Notes: generated by a model from the sequence alone, not told the origin. 64,000 bases of DNA from Phyto melanocephala (GCA_941918925.1 OW799235.1:42934701-42998700); one strand, 5' to 3'; positions 22,871 to 33,740 are shown, counted from the first letter of the stretch. Translations and numbers: made by a program.

Positions 22871-25800
22871 TGAACAGGTTGCCAGTACCGTCCCCTATCA
22901 TACCTCATTTTCCAATTTTTGGCACATCTCTTTATTTTGACCCAATTGACCAAAAAGTGATTTGAGTGACTTTCATACAATAAGTTTTTTGAAAAAGTTG
23001 TTCTAGAAAAAAGTATATTGAAAGAAACGTGGTATGAGGAAATGTAGCCAGTACCGTCCCCTATCATACCTCATTTGCCAATTTTTGGCACATCTCTTTA
23101 TTTTGTCCCAATTGACCAAAAAGTTATTTCAGTGACTTTCATACAATAAGTTTTTTGAAAAAGTTGTTATAGAAAAAAGTATATTGAAAGAAACGTGGTA
23201 TGAGGAAATGTAGCCAGTGCCGTCCCCTATCTATCATACCTCATTTTCCAATTTTTGGCACATCTCTTTATTTTGACCCAATTGACCAAAAAGTGATTTG
23301 AGTGACTTTTATAAAATTAGTTTTTTGAAAAAGTTGCTCTAGAAAAAAGTATATTGTAAAAAACGTGGTATGAGGAAATGTAGCCAGTAGCGTCCCCTAT
23401 CATACCTCATTTTCCAATTTTTGGCACATCTCTTTATTTTGTCCCAATTGACCAAAAAGTTATTTCAGTGACTTTCATACAATAAGTTTTTTGAAAAAGT
23501 TGTTCTAGAAAAAAGCATATTGAAAGAAACGTGGTATGAGGAAATGTAGCCAGTACCGTCCCCTATCATACCTTATTTTCAAATTTTTGGCACATCTCTT
23601 TATTTTGTCCCAATTGACCAAAAAGTTATTTCAGTGACTTTCATACAATAAGTTTTTTGAAAAAGTTGTTCTAGAAAAAAGCATATTGAAAGAAACGTGG
23701 TATGAGGAAATGTAGCCAGTGCCGTCCCCTATCATACCTCATTTTCCAATTTTTGGCACATCTCTTTATTTTGACCCAATTGACCAAAAAGTGATTTGAG
23801 TGAGTTTTATAAAATTATTTTTTTGAAAAAGTTGCTCTAGAAAAAAGTATATTGAAAGAAACGTGGTATGAGGAAATGTAGCCAGTGCCGTCCCCTATCA
23901 TACCTCATTTTCAAATTTTTGGCACATCTCTTTACTTTGACCCAATTGACCAAAAAGTTATTTCAGTGACATTCATACAATAAGTTTTTTGAAAAAGTTG
24001 TTCTAGAAAAAAGTATATTGTAAAAAACGGGATATGAGGAAATGTAGCCAGTGCCGTCCCCTATCATACCTCTTTTTCCAATTTTTGGCACATTTCTTTA
24101 TTTTGACCCAATTGACCAAAAAGTGATTTGAGTGACTTTCATAAAATTAGTTTTTTGAAAAAGTTGTTCTAGAAAAAAGTATATTGTAAAAAACGGGATA
24201 TGAGAAAATGTAGCCAGTAGCGTCCCCTATCATACCTCATTTTCGAATTTTTGGCACATCTCTTTATTTTGACCCAATTGACCAAAAAGTTATTTCAGTG
24301 ACTTTCATGCAATTAGTTTTTTGAAAAAGTTGTTCTAGAAAAAAGTATATTGAAAAAAACGTGGTATGAGGAAATGTAGCCAGTACCGTCCCCTATCATA
24401 CCTTATTTTCCAATTTTTGGCACATCTCTTTATTTTGACCCAATTGACCAAAAAGTTATTTGAGTGACTTTCATAAAATTAGTTTTTTGAAAAAGTTGTT
24501 CTAGAAAAAAGTATATTGTAAAAAACGGGATATGAGGAAGTGTAGCCAGTGCCGTCCCCTATCATACCTCATTTTCCAATTTTTGGCACATCTCTTTATT
24601 TTGACCCAATTGACCAAAAAGTTATTTCAGTGACTTTCATGCAATTAGTTTTTTGAAAAAGTTGTTCTAGAAAAAAGTATATTAAAAGAAACGTGGTATG
24701 AGGAAATGTAGCCAGTACCGTCCCCTATCATACCTCATTTTCCAATTTTTGGCACATCTCTTTATTTTGACCCAATTGACCAAAAAGTTATTTGAGTGAC
24801 TTTTATAAAATTAGTTTTTTGAAAAAGTTGTTCTAGAAAAAAGTATATTGTAAAAAACGGGATATGAGGAAATGTAGCCAGTGCCGTCCCCTATCATACC
24901 TCTTTTTCCAATTTTTGGCACATTTCTTTATTTTGACCCAATTGACCAAAAAGTGATTTGAGTGACTTTCATAATATTAGTTTTTTGAAAAAGTTGTTCT
25001 AGAAAAAAGTATATTGTAAAAAACGGGATATGAGGAAGTGTAGCCAGTGCCGTCCCCTATCATACCTCATTTTCCAATTTTTGGCACATCTCTTTATTTT
25101 GACCCAATTGACCAAAAAGTTATTTCAGTGACTTTCATGCAATTAGTTTTTTGAAAAAGTTGTTCTAGAAAAAAGTATATTGAAAGAAACGTGGTATGAG
25201 GAAATGTAGCCAGTACGGTCCCCTATCATACCTCATTTTCCAATTTTTGGCACATCTCTTTATTTTGACCCAATTGACCAAAAAGTTATTTGAGTGACTT
25301 TTATAAAATTAGTTTTTTGAAAAAGTTGTTCTAGAAAAAAGTATATTGTAAAAAACGGGATATGAGGAAATGTAGCCAGTGCCGTCCCCTATCATACCTC
25401 TTTTTCCAATTTTCGGCACATTTCTTTATTTTGACCCAATTGACCAAAAAGTGATTTGAGTGACTTTCATAAAATTAGTTTTTTGAAAAAGTTGTTCTAG
25501 AAAAAAGTATATTGAAAAAAACGTGGTATGAGGAAATGTAGCCAGTACCATCCTGTATCATACCTCATTTTCCGTTTCTTGGCACATCTCTTTATTTTGA
25601 CCCAATTGACCATAAAGTGATTTGAGTGACTTTCATACAAATAGTTTATTGAAAAAGTTGTTCTAAAAAAAAGTATATTTGAAGAAACTGAAAATGAGGA
25701 AATGTAACCAGTACGTTCCCCTATCATACCTCATTTTCCAAATTTTGGCACATCTCTTTATTTTGACCCAATTGACCGAAAAGTGATTTGAGTGACTTTC

Positions 25801-25964
25801 ATACAATTAGTTTTTTTAAAAAGTTGTTCTAAAAAAAAGTATATTGAAAGAAACGTGGTATGAGGAAATGTAGCCAGTGCCATCCTCTATCATACCTCAT
25901 TTTCCAATTTTTGGCACATCTCTTTATTTGGACCCAATTGACCAAAAAGTGGGTTAAGTGAGTG
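22871..25964 (-). repeat. 166-bp satellite array, inverted units
   Basis: About 18.6 monomers in the inverted orientation. Higher-order pairing of subtypes is visible, e.g. blocks of three monomers repeated around 24250-25450, indicating recent expansion by unequal exchange or slippage. Confidence 0.9.
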
Positions 25965-26209
25965 TTATATATGCCATTGTAATGTTATTAGGGTTATTTT
26001 TGTACAATAATATATTAATAATAAGAATAGAAAATTTAGTAATTATTTATACAATTTTGTTGACATAAAGTTTTAAAATAAATTTAATATTATAATAAAC
26101 TCAAAAGTTTGTTGAAAATACATATAAAAGTTTGTTGAAGACCGAAAATCTTCTCCCATACAAATATTCGGCATTGCCATTTATATATAATTTACTTATG
26201 TTAATCAAT

Positions 26210-26738
26210 CAGGGATGCCACTACAAAAATAATTTTCCCGTAAAATTTTTCGATAAATGGGGCCGATATGTGCAAAAAATAAATACCTTTTAAAGTATAA
26301 ATTAAATTATTAAATTTTATTTTAATTTATTGTAATTCATATATTCTGGCCTAAGTTTTTTTTTAATATTCTTAAAATTAATACTGTTTAATTTAATTTT
26401 ACAAATTAAGAGTAATGATAAAATTTATAGCATTTTTACATCCTTCCTTTACAGCATTTGTTTTCTTTATTATGTTAATTAAATATTATTTGTTTAAAAG
26501 AAGCTCTTTAATATTTAATTTAAATAAATTTATTTTTTAACAGTTATAAAAATATGGAAAATATTTATATTTTTCAATAAAATTTTTTACTATCAATTTC
26601 TTTTACTTCTAAAACAAGAAATAACTGATATTTTAACAAAAACTTAATAAAATTAAAATAAGCCACATACACTCAAGATATGCATAAATTATAAATATCT
26701 ACCCATGTATTTTATATCGGAGCAAGGTGGCATCACTG
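26210..26738. mobile_element. hAT-type MITE in right arm
   Basis: Ends CAGGGATGCCAC and CAGTGATGCCAC (reverse-complemented) enclose 529 bp of AT-rich non-coding DNA. It sits where the left arm carries the larger hAT remnant. The 8-base flanks do not match well, so either decay or recombination has blurred the duplication. Confidence 0.5.
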
Positions 26739-26903
26739 AATAAGAACTAAAATTATATATAAACTTGGCAGCACTTGAAACACATTCTCTGAGTATGTAT
26801 TACTCATATTAAAAGAGAATAATTTTAAATGGCTCTCATTTAATTGAGTGTAAAAAAAAGTTTGCCAGCTCGAGTTTGTTATGTTCACGGGTATCAAAAA
26901 TAC

Positions 26904-28349
26904 TATAATGAAAACCAACACGAGGACAGGCCAAGGTGGATTGAAAAGGTGACCTTATAAAAACAGCTGATTCATTTTTTTTACTTTTTTTTATTTGTTT
27001 AGAACATAATTGTCAAGCCAATTCGCCCCGGTGTCAAATATTGTTTATGTTTTTATATTTTGTTGTTTACAATAATTTTTTGTAACAATTTTTAAAATTA
27101 AAAATTTATTTAAAACAGAAAATAACGTGTACAAATTTAAAGTTTTGATTGTGTGCAAAAGTTAATGAAATAAAGTTATTAAAAACAAAAAAAGTGGAGA
27201 AATAATAAGTGTTTTAATAATAAATAAGTGATTTTAAGAACGTGGAATTTTATTTTGTATAAATAATATATCTTTTTTATGGATTTAACACCAGAAGAAC
27301 TGTTTTTATTTTGAGGCCATGAACAAATCAAGACAATTTGGATACCATATTGTGAGTAAAGCGTATCCCAGAGAGAGAACCTTCTGCATTGGAGCGAAAC
27401 AAATAGCAGTGGACGGGGCAAGCAAGAATATTAAGCGAGTAAGGCATAAAATTCGCGATAAAATTAAATAATTATAACTTTTTTTGCTTTTTAGTTATAC
27501 ATATACATTTATATAGAACCTTATCGCTAAAAAGCCTGTGGCATAAATAATTGAACGGTACCTCTAAAATTAATAAGTCTTAAACACCCCCTTAGAAGCC
27601 GCAATAAACGTAAGAAATTCTTTATACCTACATACTGTAAAATATTAATTGAGACAATTTTAAAAATTTTTCTTTAACAGATAAGCGATCGCGGAACCAT
27701 TAATGCGAAGAGCACAATAACAAACTAGCTACTCAAATCGAAGTACTTCTGAGGAAAATTCAATGTAATTCTAATAAAAATGTGGTTATAATTAAGATTT
27801 TATTTTAATAATTTTTTTCAAATGTAAAAATTAAAAATTGCAATGTAAAAAATACAAATCTATTGGTAAATTTTAGAACTGAATAAAACTCGAATTAATA
27901 AATTTAACTTAACGTTTATTAAATACATTAATATATTAGTCAAATTATGATATTTTCACTACCTACCAGAGCTAATGTAACGATAAAAACAACAATTTAT
28001 TCATCAAGACTGTAAAGAGAAAAAATATAGTGATTAAATGATATTTAATTACACTTTAAAAAAAGTACACACCCCGTAGATAACACGTCTAGTCTATACA
28101 CGCATGTAAATTATTTTCCGTAATGGACTTCGACTAGTCCAAATATCACTCAAATGTATGGAGAAAACATGGTCAATTCAACATTGCGATGTCCTAGGCT
28201 GGACCAAACTACATTTTGTCACTATCTGATGGAGCACCTACACGACCATTATACATACAGCTATTGACAAAACGAAAACTTGCCGTTTAACTACAAACCC
28301 TAGTTTGAAAATGATATGGTCCATGACAGCAATGCATAGGACCATCTTG
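26904..28349. other. passenger region of element B, left part
   Basis: 26896-27328 is the copy of 9084-9516: TATAAAA at ~26960, an ATG at ~27280 opening 11 codons before a stop. From 27329 the sequence is unique in the window. A 33-codon frame continues from an ATG at 27319 on the plus strand, and acceptor-like TTTTTAG and TTTAACAG occur further on, but no gene model holds together. 27450-28230 shows nothing recognisable. Confidence 0.4.
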
Positions 28350-28720
28350 TTAGTAGCCCATATACACAATTCGCATCGTATTAGTAAAAACAGCTGCTTG
28401 TTTCCATCCAGTGACAATAACAACTTGATCGCCAGATATAGTAACCATTTATCGTGCTAATTTGTATACCAAACTGTACACGAACATCAACGTCCTTAAG
28501 CCAGTTGGATAGCTGAGGTTCTTTAAAATAGAGACAAGAAAGTAAATTTAAATACATAGATACAAAGTTGCCTGTCTTGCGGTATGGGAGTAGAGTGTAA
28601 CAGCAATGATGGGACATGTTGAACGATATTTGCTGAATAGGCGATCAGTTAAGCCTGTAGTAGTGATGACAACAATGATAGCGCCCAAAATGCAGTTAAA
28701 TTAATATCCTACTTCTTGCT
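28350..28720 (-). pseudogene. pyruvate kinase C-terminal domain pseudogene
   Basis: Minus-strand conceptual blocks match the pyruvate kinase C-terminal (allosteric) domain in order: AIIVVITTTG, then KYRSTCPIIAVT and TARQATLY, then in another frame NWLKDVDVRVQFGI, then GDQVVIVTGWK and FTNTMRIVYM. In the family these correspond to the helices and strands that end with the GDxVVVxTGW and GFTNTMRV motifs. Stops and at least two frameshifts interrupt it, and the A and B domains with the active site are absent. It lies in the sense orientation of element B, between its pol and 3' LTR. Confidence 0.8.
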
Positions 28721-29031
28721 TAAAACGGTGCTCAATGTCCAAATTTTCATTCGCCTTAAAATGTTTCCCTTTCTGGCAGCCGATCATGACTTTAATCTAA
28801 ATAAAACAAGATGTTAATTAAAATCTTTCAGCAAAAAATTTATAGCAGTAGTTACCTTCATACAAAGCATTTCTTCCTTCAGGTAAAAATAAAAAAAAAT
28901 AATTTTATTTAAAATAATAAAAATCTGCTTTTAATTCACAAAACTAATTATTTTTTATTGTCAAAAATTGACAAAGACGAATTTTAATTCGCCTTGATAT
29001 TGACAATTATGTACAAAAACACACTAACAAA
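28721..29031. other. sequence between PK pseudogene and micro-exon gene
   Basis: Includes an intron-like segment on the minus strand (GTAACT donor near 28855, TTTATTTAG acceptor near 28797) that may be a retained intron of the pseudogene's source gene. The last ~130 bases are the presumed 5' UTR or promoter of the plus-strand gene; no clear TATA box is placed. Confidence 0.35.
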
Positions 29032-30248
29032 ATGCCTGTTGTTTTTTTTATTGTGTTTGTTGCAGTTATGCAGTCACCTTATGGATTCGCCTTGAGGACA
29101 GGCGAACATGGTAAGTGTAAAAAAAAAATTCATTACAACTTAAACTATCTACATATCTCCAAAAATAAAACTAATTATAATTTTTATCTTTCAGCCCGCT
29201 GTAACAACCGAGGAGTAATGGTAACCAGGTAAGTTTACAAACATTAATTAGTCTTAAATAATGAATGAAATTTAAAATAATCTTTACAGATTACTAGGTT
29301 GGCGACCCTGCAGTGTTTGCGATTTCCTGTTGGAGAAAATAGGTAAGTAAAATAACCTTATAAAACTAACTACAACGCTACTAGAATTATTTTTCCTTTA
29401 GGAGCTAGGTATCATCATCAACGGCAGAAAAAAAAGTAAGTAAAGAAAAATAATGCATAAATCCATATTTTTCCTCTTAAATAATACAAATTTCATTATA
29501 TCCTTCAGGAAATACCATAATGCGACATAAGCCGATAAAGTCTCAACTCATTAAGAAAAACAGGTAACTATTTTAAATAGTAAAAATTAAAAAAACTAGC
29601 AAGTGAAAAGAAATAAAATACAAAAAAAAATCCATTAATAAAGTGCAAAAATTAATGCACGATTTGCCCGAAGACGGCAAAAACAGTGACTAATTAAGCC
29701 GCCGCCAAAAATTTTCCGCCATTGAAAATTCCGTACGTGACGGCGCTTTCATAAAAACTAATAAAATTGCAATCTACTTAAAAATAAAAAACAATAAAAT
29801 AATAATAAATATAGCTAAATAATTTAATAATAAATAAAGCAAGAAAAATTACCCTAAATCCCAAAATGAAACTAAAAATTTCTACCAATAAAACTAAACT
29901 ACTAATAAATCTAATCGATATAACTAAAAAGTAATAAAAATAAAATAACTATGAAATAATAAAACTCTGCATATATAAATATATATATATTTACTCTCAA
30001 AATTTTATTTCATAAATTTCTAATAATTATTACAACCTCTCTTTGCAGATTCCATCAAAAGGCCCATAAAAAAAAGCACAATGGAATTGCGGCAAGTAAA
30101 AAACAAAATTTTCTTAATAATTCAAAAAACTCAAACAACCAAAAACTAATCAACTTTTAACAATTGCAGGTTTAACAACTACTGGCTTGTTAGCGGAACC
30201 AAAATTCTGAAAGCTTCATGAAAAACAACTACAAATGGAAATCTATCG
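29032..30248 (+). CDS. micro-exon gene for a small putative secreted basic peptide
   Basis: Spliced model: 29032-29110, 29195-29228, 29290-29342, 29402-29435, 29509-29563, with possible further exons 30049-30091 and 30170-30248. The first four donors are GTAAGT and all acceptors are pyrimidine-tract CAG or TAG; introns 1-4 are 59-84 bp, normal for flies. The frame is kept across the first four junctions (phases 1, 2, 1, 2) and ends at TAA 29528-29530, giving 73 residues. An N-terminal hydrophobic signal peptide (VVFFIVFVAV) is followed by a mature part with Cys29, Cys45 and Cys48 (RPCSVCDFLLEKI) and a Lys/Arg/His-rich tail. Loss of one A from the A8 run ending exon 4 would open exon 5 fully, so it may be a recent pseudogene. 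No family is recognised. It lies antisense to element B. Confidence 0.5.
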
Positions 30249-31083
30249 GTGAGTGCCAAAATTTAAGCAATTTAAATATGTAGTTTACAAATTATTTACG
30301 TAGTTAAAAACAAACTTAGCTATTATTTATATGTATATACATACACATATCGTAAGAAATTTATGAATGTAACAGGCAGTTACTCATGCATACTTTCTGT
30401 GCCAAATTAATCAAACTTCTTTTGTACAAACTTCCTGTTACCCTCATAAACATCTTAATGAATTTTGGATCTGGACAGCTGTAGCACGACAAACGTTATA
30501 CACTGTCGAATAAAAAAACCCTAATATCGACAGTGAAAATCAGATAGTAGCGAATAATTACATGTTTAACATTAAACGTGATTATAATAAATTTTATTTA
30601 ACTTTTGCTTTAACTTCCTGTAAGAGCGGACTCAGACAAAAGTCATTGCTCTAGGTGACTAACAACCTCCAGCCCTTAATAGCATAGTTCCCCAGGGTGT
30701 TAACGGGGTTGCACTATTAGAGCACTGGCAATTACAAATGTAATTAGCTTAGAAACGTAAGGTTATTAGTTGAGCAAAACAAATAAATTAAAAATTGCTA
30801 ACACTACTGATTTCACTGCTCAGACTTAATACAAAACTTGCATATTCTGCAGTGCTGACATAATCAAACTACAACCACAAATCCAGAATTCATCCGTATA
30901 TAACAAAAAAATAAAAAAAATTATTAACCATATAGATTTAAATTTATAAATATATTTACTAACAATTAGTATTTTAAAATCTCACGACGTCTAATTGTAT
31001 ACAATTAATAAAAAAACTCATAAGCGAACTTAGGTAGGACTTTGATAGAAACGTTAGGACTAAAACCACCAAAGATATTAAAG
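30249..31083. other. passenger region of element B, right part
   Basis: 835 bases between the last splice-like site (GTGAGT at 30249) and the end of B's pol. AT-rich; no open frame, RNA gene or repeat is recognised. It may contain B's original 3' UTR. Confidence 0.4.
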
Positions 31084-33570
31084 CTACTGCTTTAAGTCTT
31101 TGGCGTGAAATACTCCTAACGATTTCCCTTGGAAATTTTCGACTTCGTATAAGCTATTACCGACTGGCCGCACGATACGGCATTTTAAAAATTTACGTGC
31201 CAATTTTACGTTAAAACCGTTTTTGAAATCACTTTGTTGGAAGTTTCTACGATAAACTTCTTGACCCGGTATAAACTTAACGTTACGACATCGCGTATTA
31301 TAAGATTTTTCGTTTCGTACGTAGGCATTATGCAAATTGTCGCGTATTCTCTGCCGTATTAAATCCATTTTCGCCGATTTTGGGATTATATTTAATTCGG
31401 GATCATCTAAACTTCTAAGTTTTCTGGCCAGTCTATACACACTGCCATGACCAATCATGTTCATTCCGAACAGAGCAAAATATGGGGTTACCCCAATTGA
31501 CGTGTGCACTGAAGATCGCAATGAAAATTCTATTTCGGACAAATATTTGTCCCACTCTGCATGATCTTCCTGTAAATACGAGCGCACGGCTGCCAAAATA
31601 GATTGGTTCACCCGTTTGGACGCGTTGGCCTGCGGTGCGTGTATCGCGGTCCGAATATGCTTAACGCCAAAATTCCCTATCATCGATTCGAATTCCTTGC
31701 TGACAAATTGCCTACCGTTGTCAGATACAATCGTTTCAGGCGTACCGAACTTATGAAACACTTCAGATATTAAAAACTTTACGACATTTTTAGCGCTGGC
31801 CTTGGCCATTGCCTTCAAAAAAACGAATTTTGACAAATGGTCCAACACTATAAATATAAAACAATTTCCATTCTTGGAGCGCGGATAAGGATCTAAAAAG
31901 TCAACAAAAATTCTTTGAAATGGACGCATAATCTGCGCCTCTGCCCCCATAGGTGGTCTGAGTGTAACGTTCGCAGGTTTTGTCTCTTTACAAACGTGAC
32001 AGTTTATAACGTAGCTTCTAACTTGAGCTTTTTGATTCGGCCAGTAAAAATACTCCCTTACTCTATGCAGAGTTTTCCCGATGCCGCCATGCGAAGCTTG
32101 TGGCGAATTATGACATTTTTCAATTATGCTCTTAGTTAATTCGAGAGGTACCCAAAGCTTCCAACAAAAGTCTTCGTTTAACGACACCCCATCATACGGA
32201 CGTACTCTTTTGTAGACGAAACCCTCGACTACTTTCAAATCCGGCAGATTTTCGGAATTTTTATTTATGGTTTCTTTAAGTTCTAGATATTCTTGAGCTT
32301 TAAAAGCATCAGAGTTTAAATCAATCCCAAAATCTGTCGAGATCTCTTCCATATCGTAACGAGATAGGGTATCGGGTACTACATTCTGTCTCCCTTGCAT
32401 ATGCTCGATCAAAAAGTCGTACGCCTGTAGATGAAGACTCCATCTCGCTAAACGACCTGTCAGATCCTTATGTGACATAAGCCACTTCAGACTACTATGG
32501 TCTGTGATCACTGAAAATGGCATAAGTTCTACATAAGGCCTAAATTTCTTAATCGCCAAAACCACTGCCAGACACTCACGTTCCGTAACTGAATAATTTT
32601 TCTGCGCCGGTGTTAATTTGTGAGAGAAATAGGCGATGGGATGCTCTTCTCCAGAATCGTCTTTCTGAAACAGAACAGCTCCAACCCTTATATCTGACGC
32701 GTCACACTGTACGTAAAAGTGCCTGGAGAAGTCAGGGTGACAAAGAATTGGACTTGATGTCAAACAGTTCTTGAGGCGATCAAACGCGACTTTGGCTTCG
32801 TCCGAAAACTTGAAAAGCTTACCCTTCTTCAACGTTTCAAAGATTGGGGCTGCAATGGTGGCATAGTCAGGTATAAATTTTCTATACCAGCCTGTTGCCC
32901 CCATGAAGCTCCGCACTTGCTTTGCTGTTTTAGGATATGCAAAACGAGTAATCGTCTCCACTTTGGCCGGATCAGGTTTTATTTTGCCGCCACCTACTAT
33001 ATAACCCAGATAACGTAACTCTTTGAAGCAAAATTTAGATTTAGCCACATTAATAGTCAGACCTGCTCTTGTCAGACAATTAGATACTCGATTCAACAAT
33101 TCAATATGTGTTTCGAAATCTGAAGATACCACCAAAAGATCATTCAAGTAGACGAAAACTCGATCACGAATTGCCGCGGGTATCACCTTATCCATTAAAC
33201 GACATAGTCTTTGGGCTGCATTGCACAACCCAAAAGGCATGACCGTAAAATGGTAAAGTGGTCTACCTGGTACCGTGAATGCAGTTTTCTCTCTACTAGG
33301 AAGGTCTAGTGGTATCTGCCAAAAAGCGTCTTTTAAATCGACACTAGATATGTAGATCGTATCTCCCAACCGACTGAGCAAACCTTCAATATGCGGTAAC
33401 GGATAAGCATCTTTGACGGTTAATGCATTGAGCTTGCGAGCGTCCAGGCATAAACGATTTTTTTCGCCCTTGCGGACTAATGTGACTGGATGGCTCCATG
33501 GACTTTCGCTCAGCTCAATTACACCAAGATCAAGCATCCTATCAAGCTCCGCATACATGAGTCTTTGCAC
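31084..33570 (-). CDS. pol: element B pol: RT, RNase H, integrase (open but catalytically altered)
   Basis: 828 codons without a stop. Reverse transcriptase ~1-245 (palm strand SSVDLKDAFWQI; FGLCNAAQRLCRLMDKVIP), RNase H ~285-405 (CDASD, TERECLAVV, ITDHSSLKWL, PDTLSR), integrase zinc motif ~487-527 (H, H, CHVC) and core with Asp557 and Asp617. The usual YxDD box reads Y141-L-N143-D144, and the third integrase acidic residue is Lys652 (ASKRVNQS) where element A has Glu (ASERVNQS). Both changes hit catalytic residues, so the protein should be inactive despite its intact length. The frame extends upstream to an insertion at 33628. Confidence 0.85.
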   Translation of the reverse strand: MQRLMYAELDRMLDLGVIELSESPWSHPVTLVRKGEKNRLCLDARKLNALTVKDAYPLPHIEGLLSRLGDTIYISSVDLKDAFWQIPLDLPSREKTAFTVPGRPLYHFTVMPFGLCNAAQRLCRLMDKVIPAAIRDRVFVYLNDLLVVSSDFETHIELLNRVSNCLTRAGLTINVAKSKFCFKELRYLGYIVGGGKIKPDPAKVETITRFAYPKTAKQVRSFMGATGWYRKFIPDYATIAAPIFETLKKGKLFKFSDEAKVAFDRLKNCLTSSPILCHPDFSRHFYVQCDASDIRVGAVLFQKDDSGEEHPIAYFSHKLTPAQKNYSVTERECLAVVLAIKKFRPYVELMPFSVITDHSSLKWLMSHKDLTGRLARWSLHLQAYDFLIEHMQGRQNVVPDTLSRYDMEEISTDFGIDLNSDAFKAQEYLELKETINKNSENLPDLKVVEGFVYKRVRPYDGVSLNEDFCWKLWVPLELTKSIIEKCHNSPQASHGGIGKTLHRVREYFYWPNQKAQVRSYVINCHVCKETKPANVTLRPPMGAEAQIMRPFQRIFVDFLDPYPRSKNGNCFIFIVLDHLSKFVFLKAMAKASAKNVVKFLISEVFHKFGTPETIVSDNGRQFVSKEFESMIGNFGVKHIRTAIHAPQANASKRVNQSILAAVRSYLQEDHAEWDKYLSEIEFSLRSSVHTSIGVTPYFALFGMNMIGHGSVYRLARKLRSLDDPELNIIPKSAKMDLIRQRIRDNLHNAYVRNEKSYNTRCRNVKFIPGQEVYRRNFQQSDFKNGFNVKLARKFLKCRIVRPVGNSLYEVENFQGKSLGVFHAKDLKQ

Positions 33571-33627
33571 AGCCGGCGATACGGGATAATGGCGATCTTT
33601 AACTGGTATTGCATCACGAGTATCAAT

Positions 33628-33740
33628 TGAATTTTATTTATTTATTTTATTTTTATTTCTTTTCGATGTCCCATACACAAGACTTTAAGTCTTATATTGC
33701 AGTATGGAACTGAGCATATGCAAATAATGACAAAATAGGT
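33628..33740 (-). mobile_element. short insertion with A-rich tail between protease and RT
   Basis: Around 110 bases separate LGKTHLETHY (protease side) from IDTRDAIPVKDRHYP (RT side), which should be adjacent. On the minus strand the insert ends in an A-rich tract (GAAATAAAAATAAAATAAAT), as left by LINE-driven retroposition. Its source is not recognised and no clear target duplication is seen. It breaks the pol frame. Confidence 0.45.

Larger units (their letters stand above)
19276..26894. mobile_element. foldback-like element, copy 2 (complete)
   Basis: Flanked by a perfect 9-base duplication CAAAAATAC (19267-19275, 26895-26903). The ends are imperfect inverted repeats: ACGTCCGAGAAG on the left against ATACCCGTGAAC, then ATAACAAACTCG exactly. 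Order: left arm with hAT remnant, forward 166-bp array, 146-bp spacer, inverted 166-bp array, shorter right arm with a different MITE at the same site. A 9-bp duplication is typical of Foldback/Mutator-like elements; no transposase of that class is present, so it must be moved in trans. Confidence 0.75.

Noticed and set aside
28238..28617. Two minus-strand frames as novel small genes
   Set aside because: They are frames of the pyruvate kinase pseudogene and its flank.
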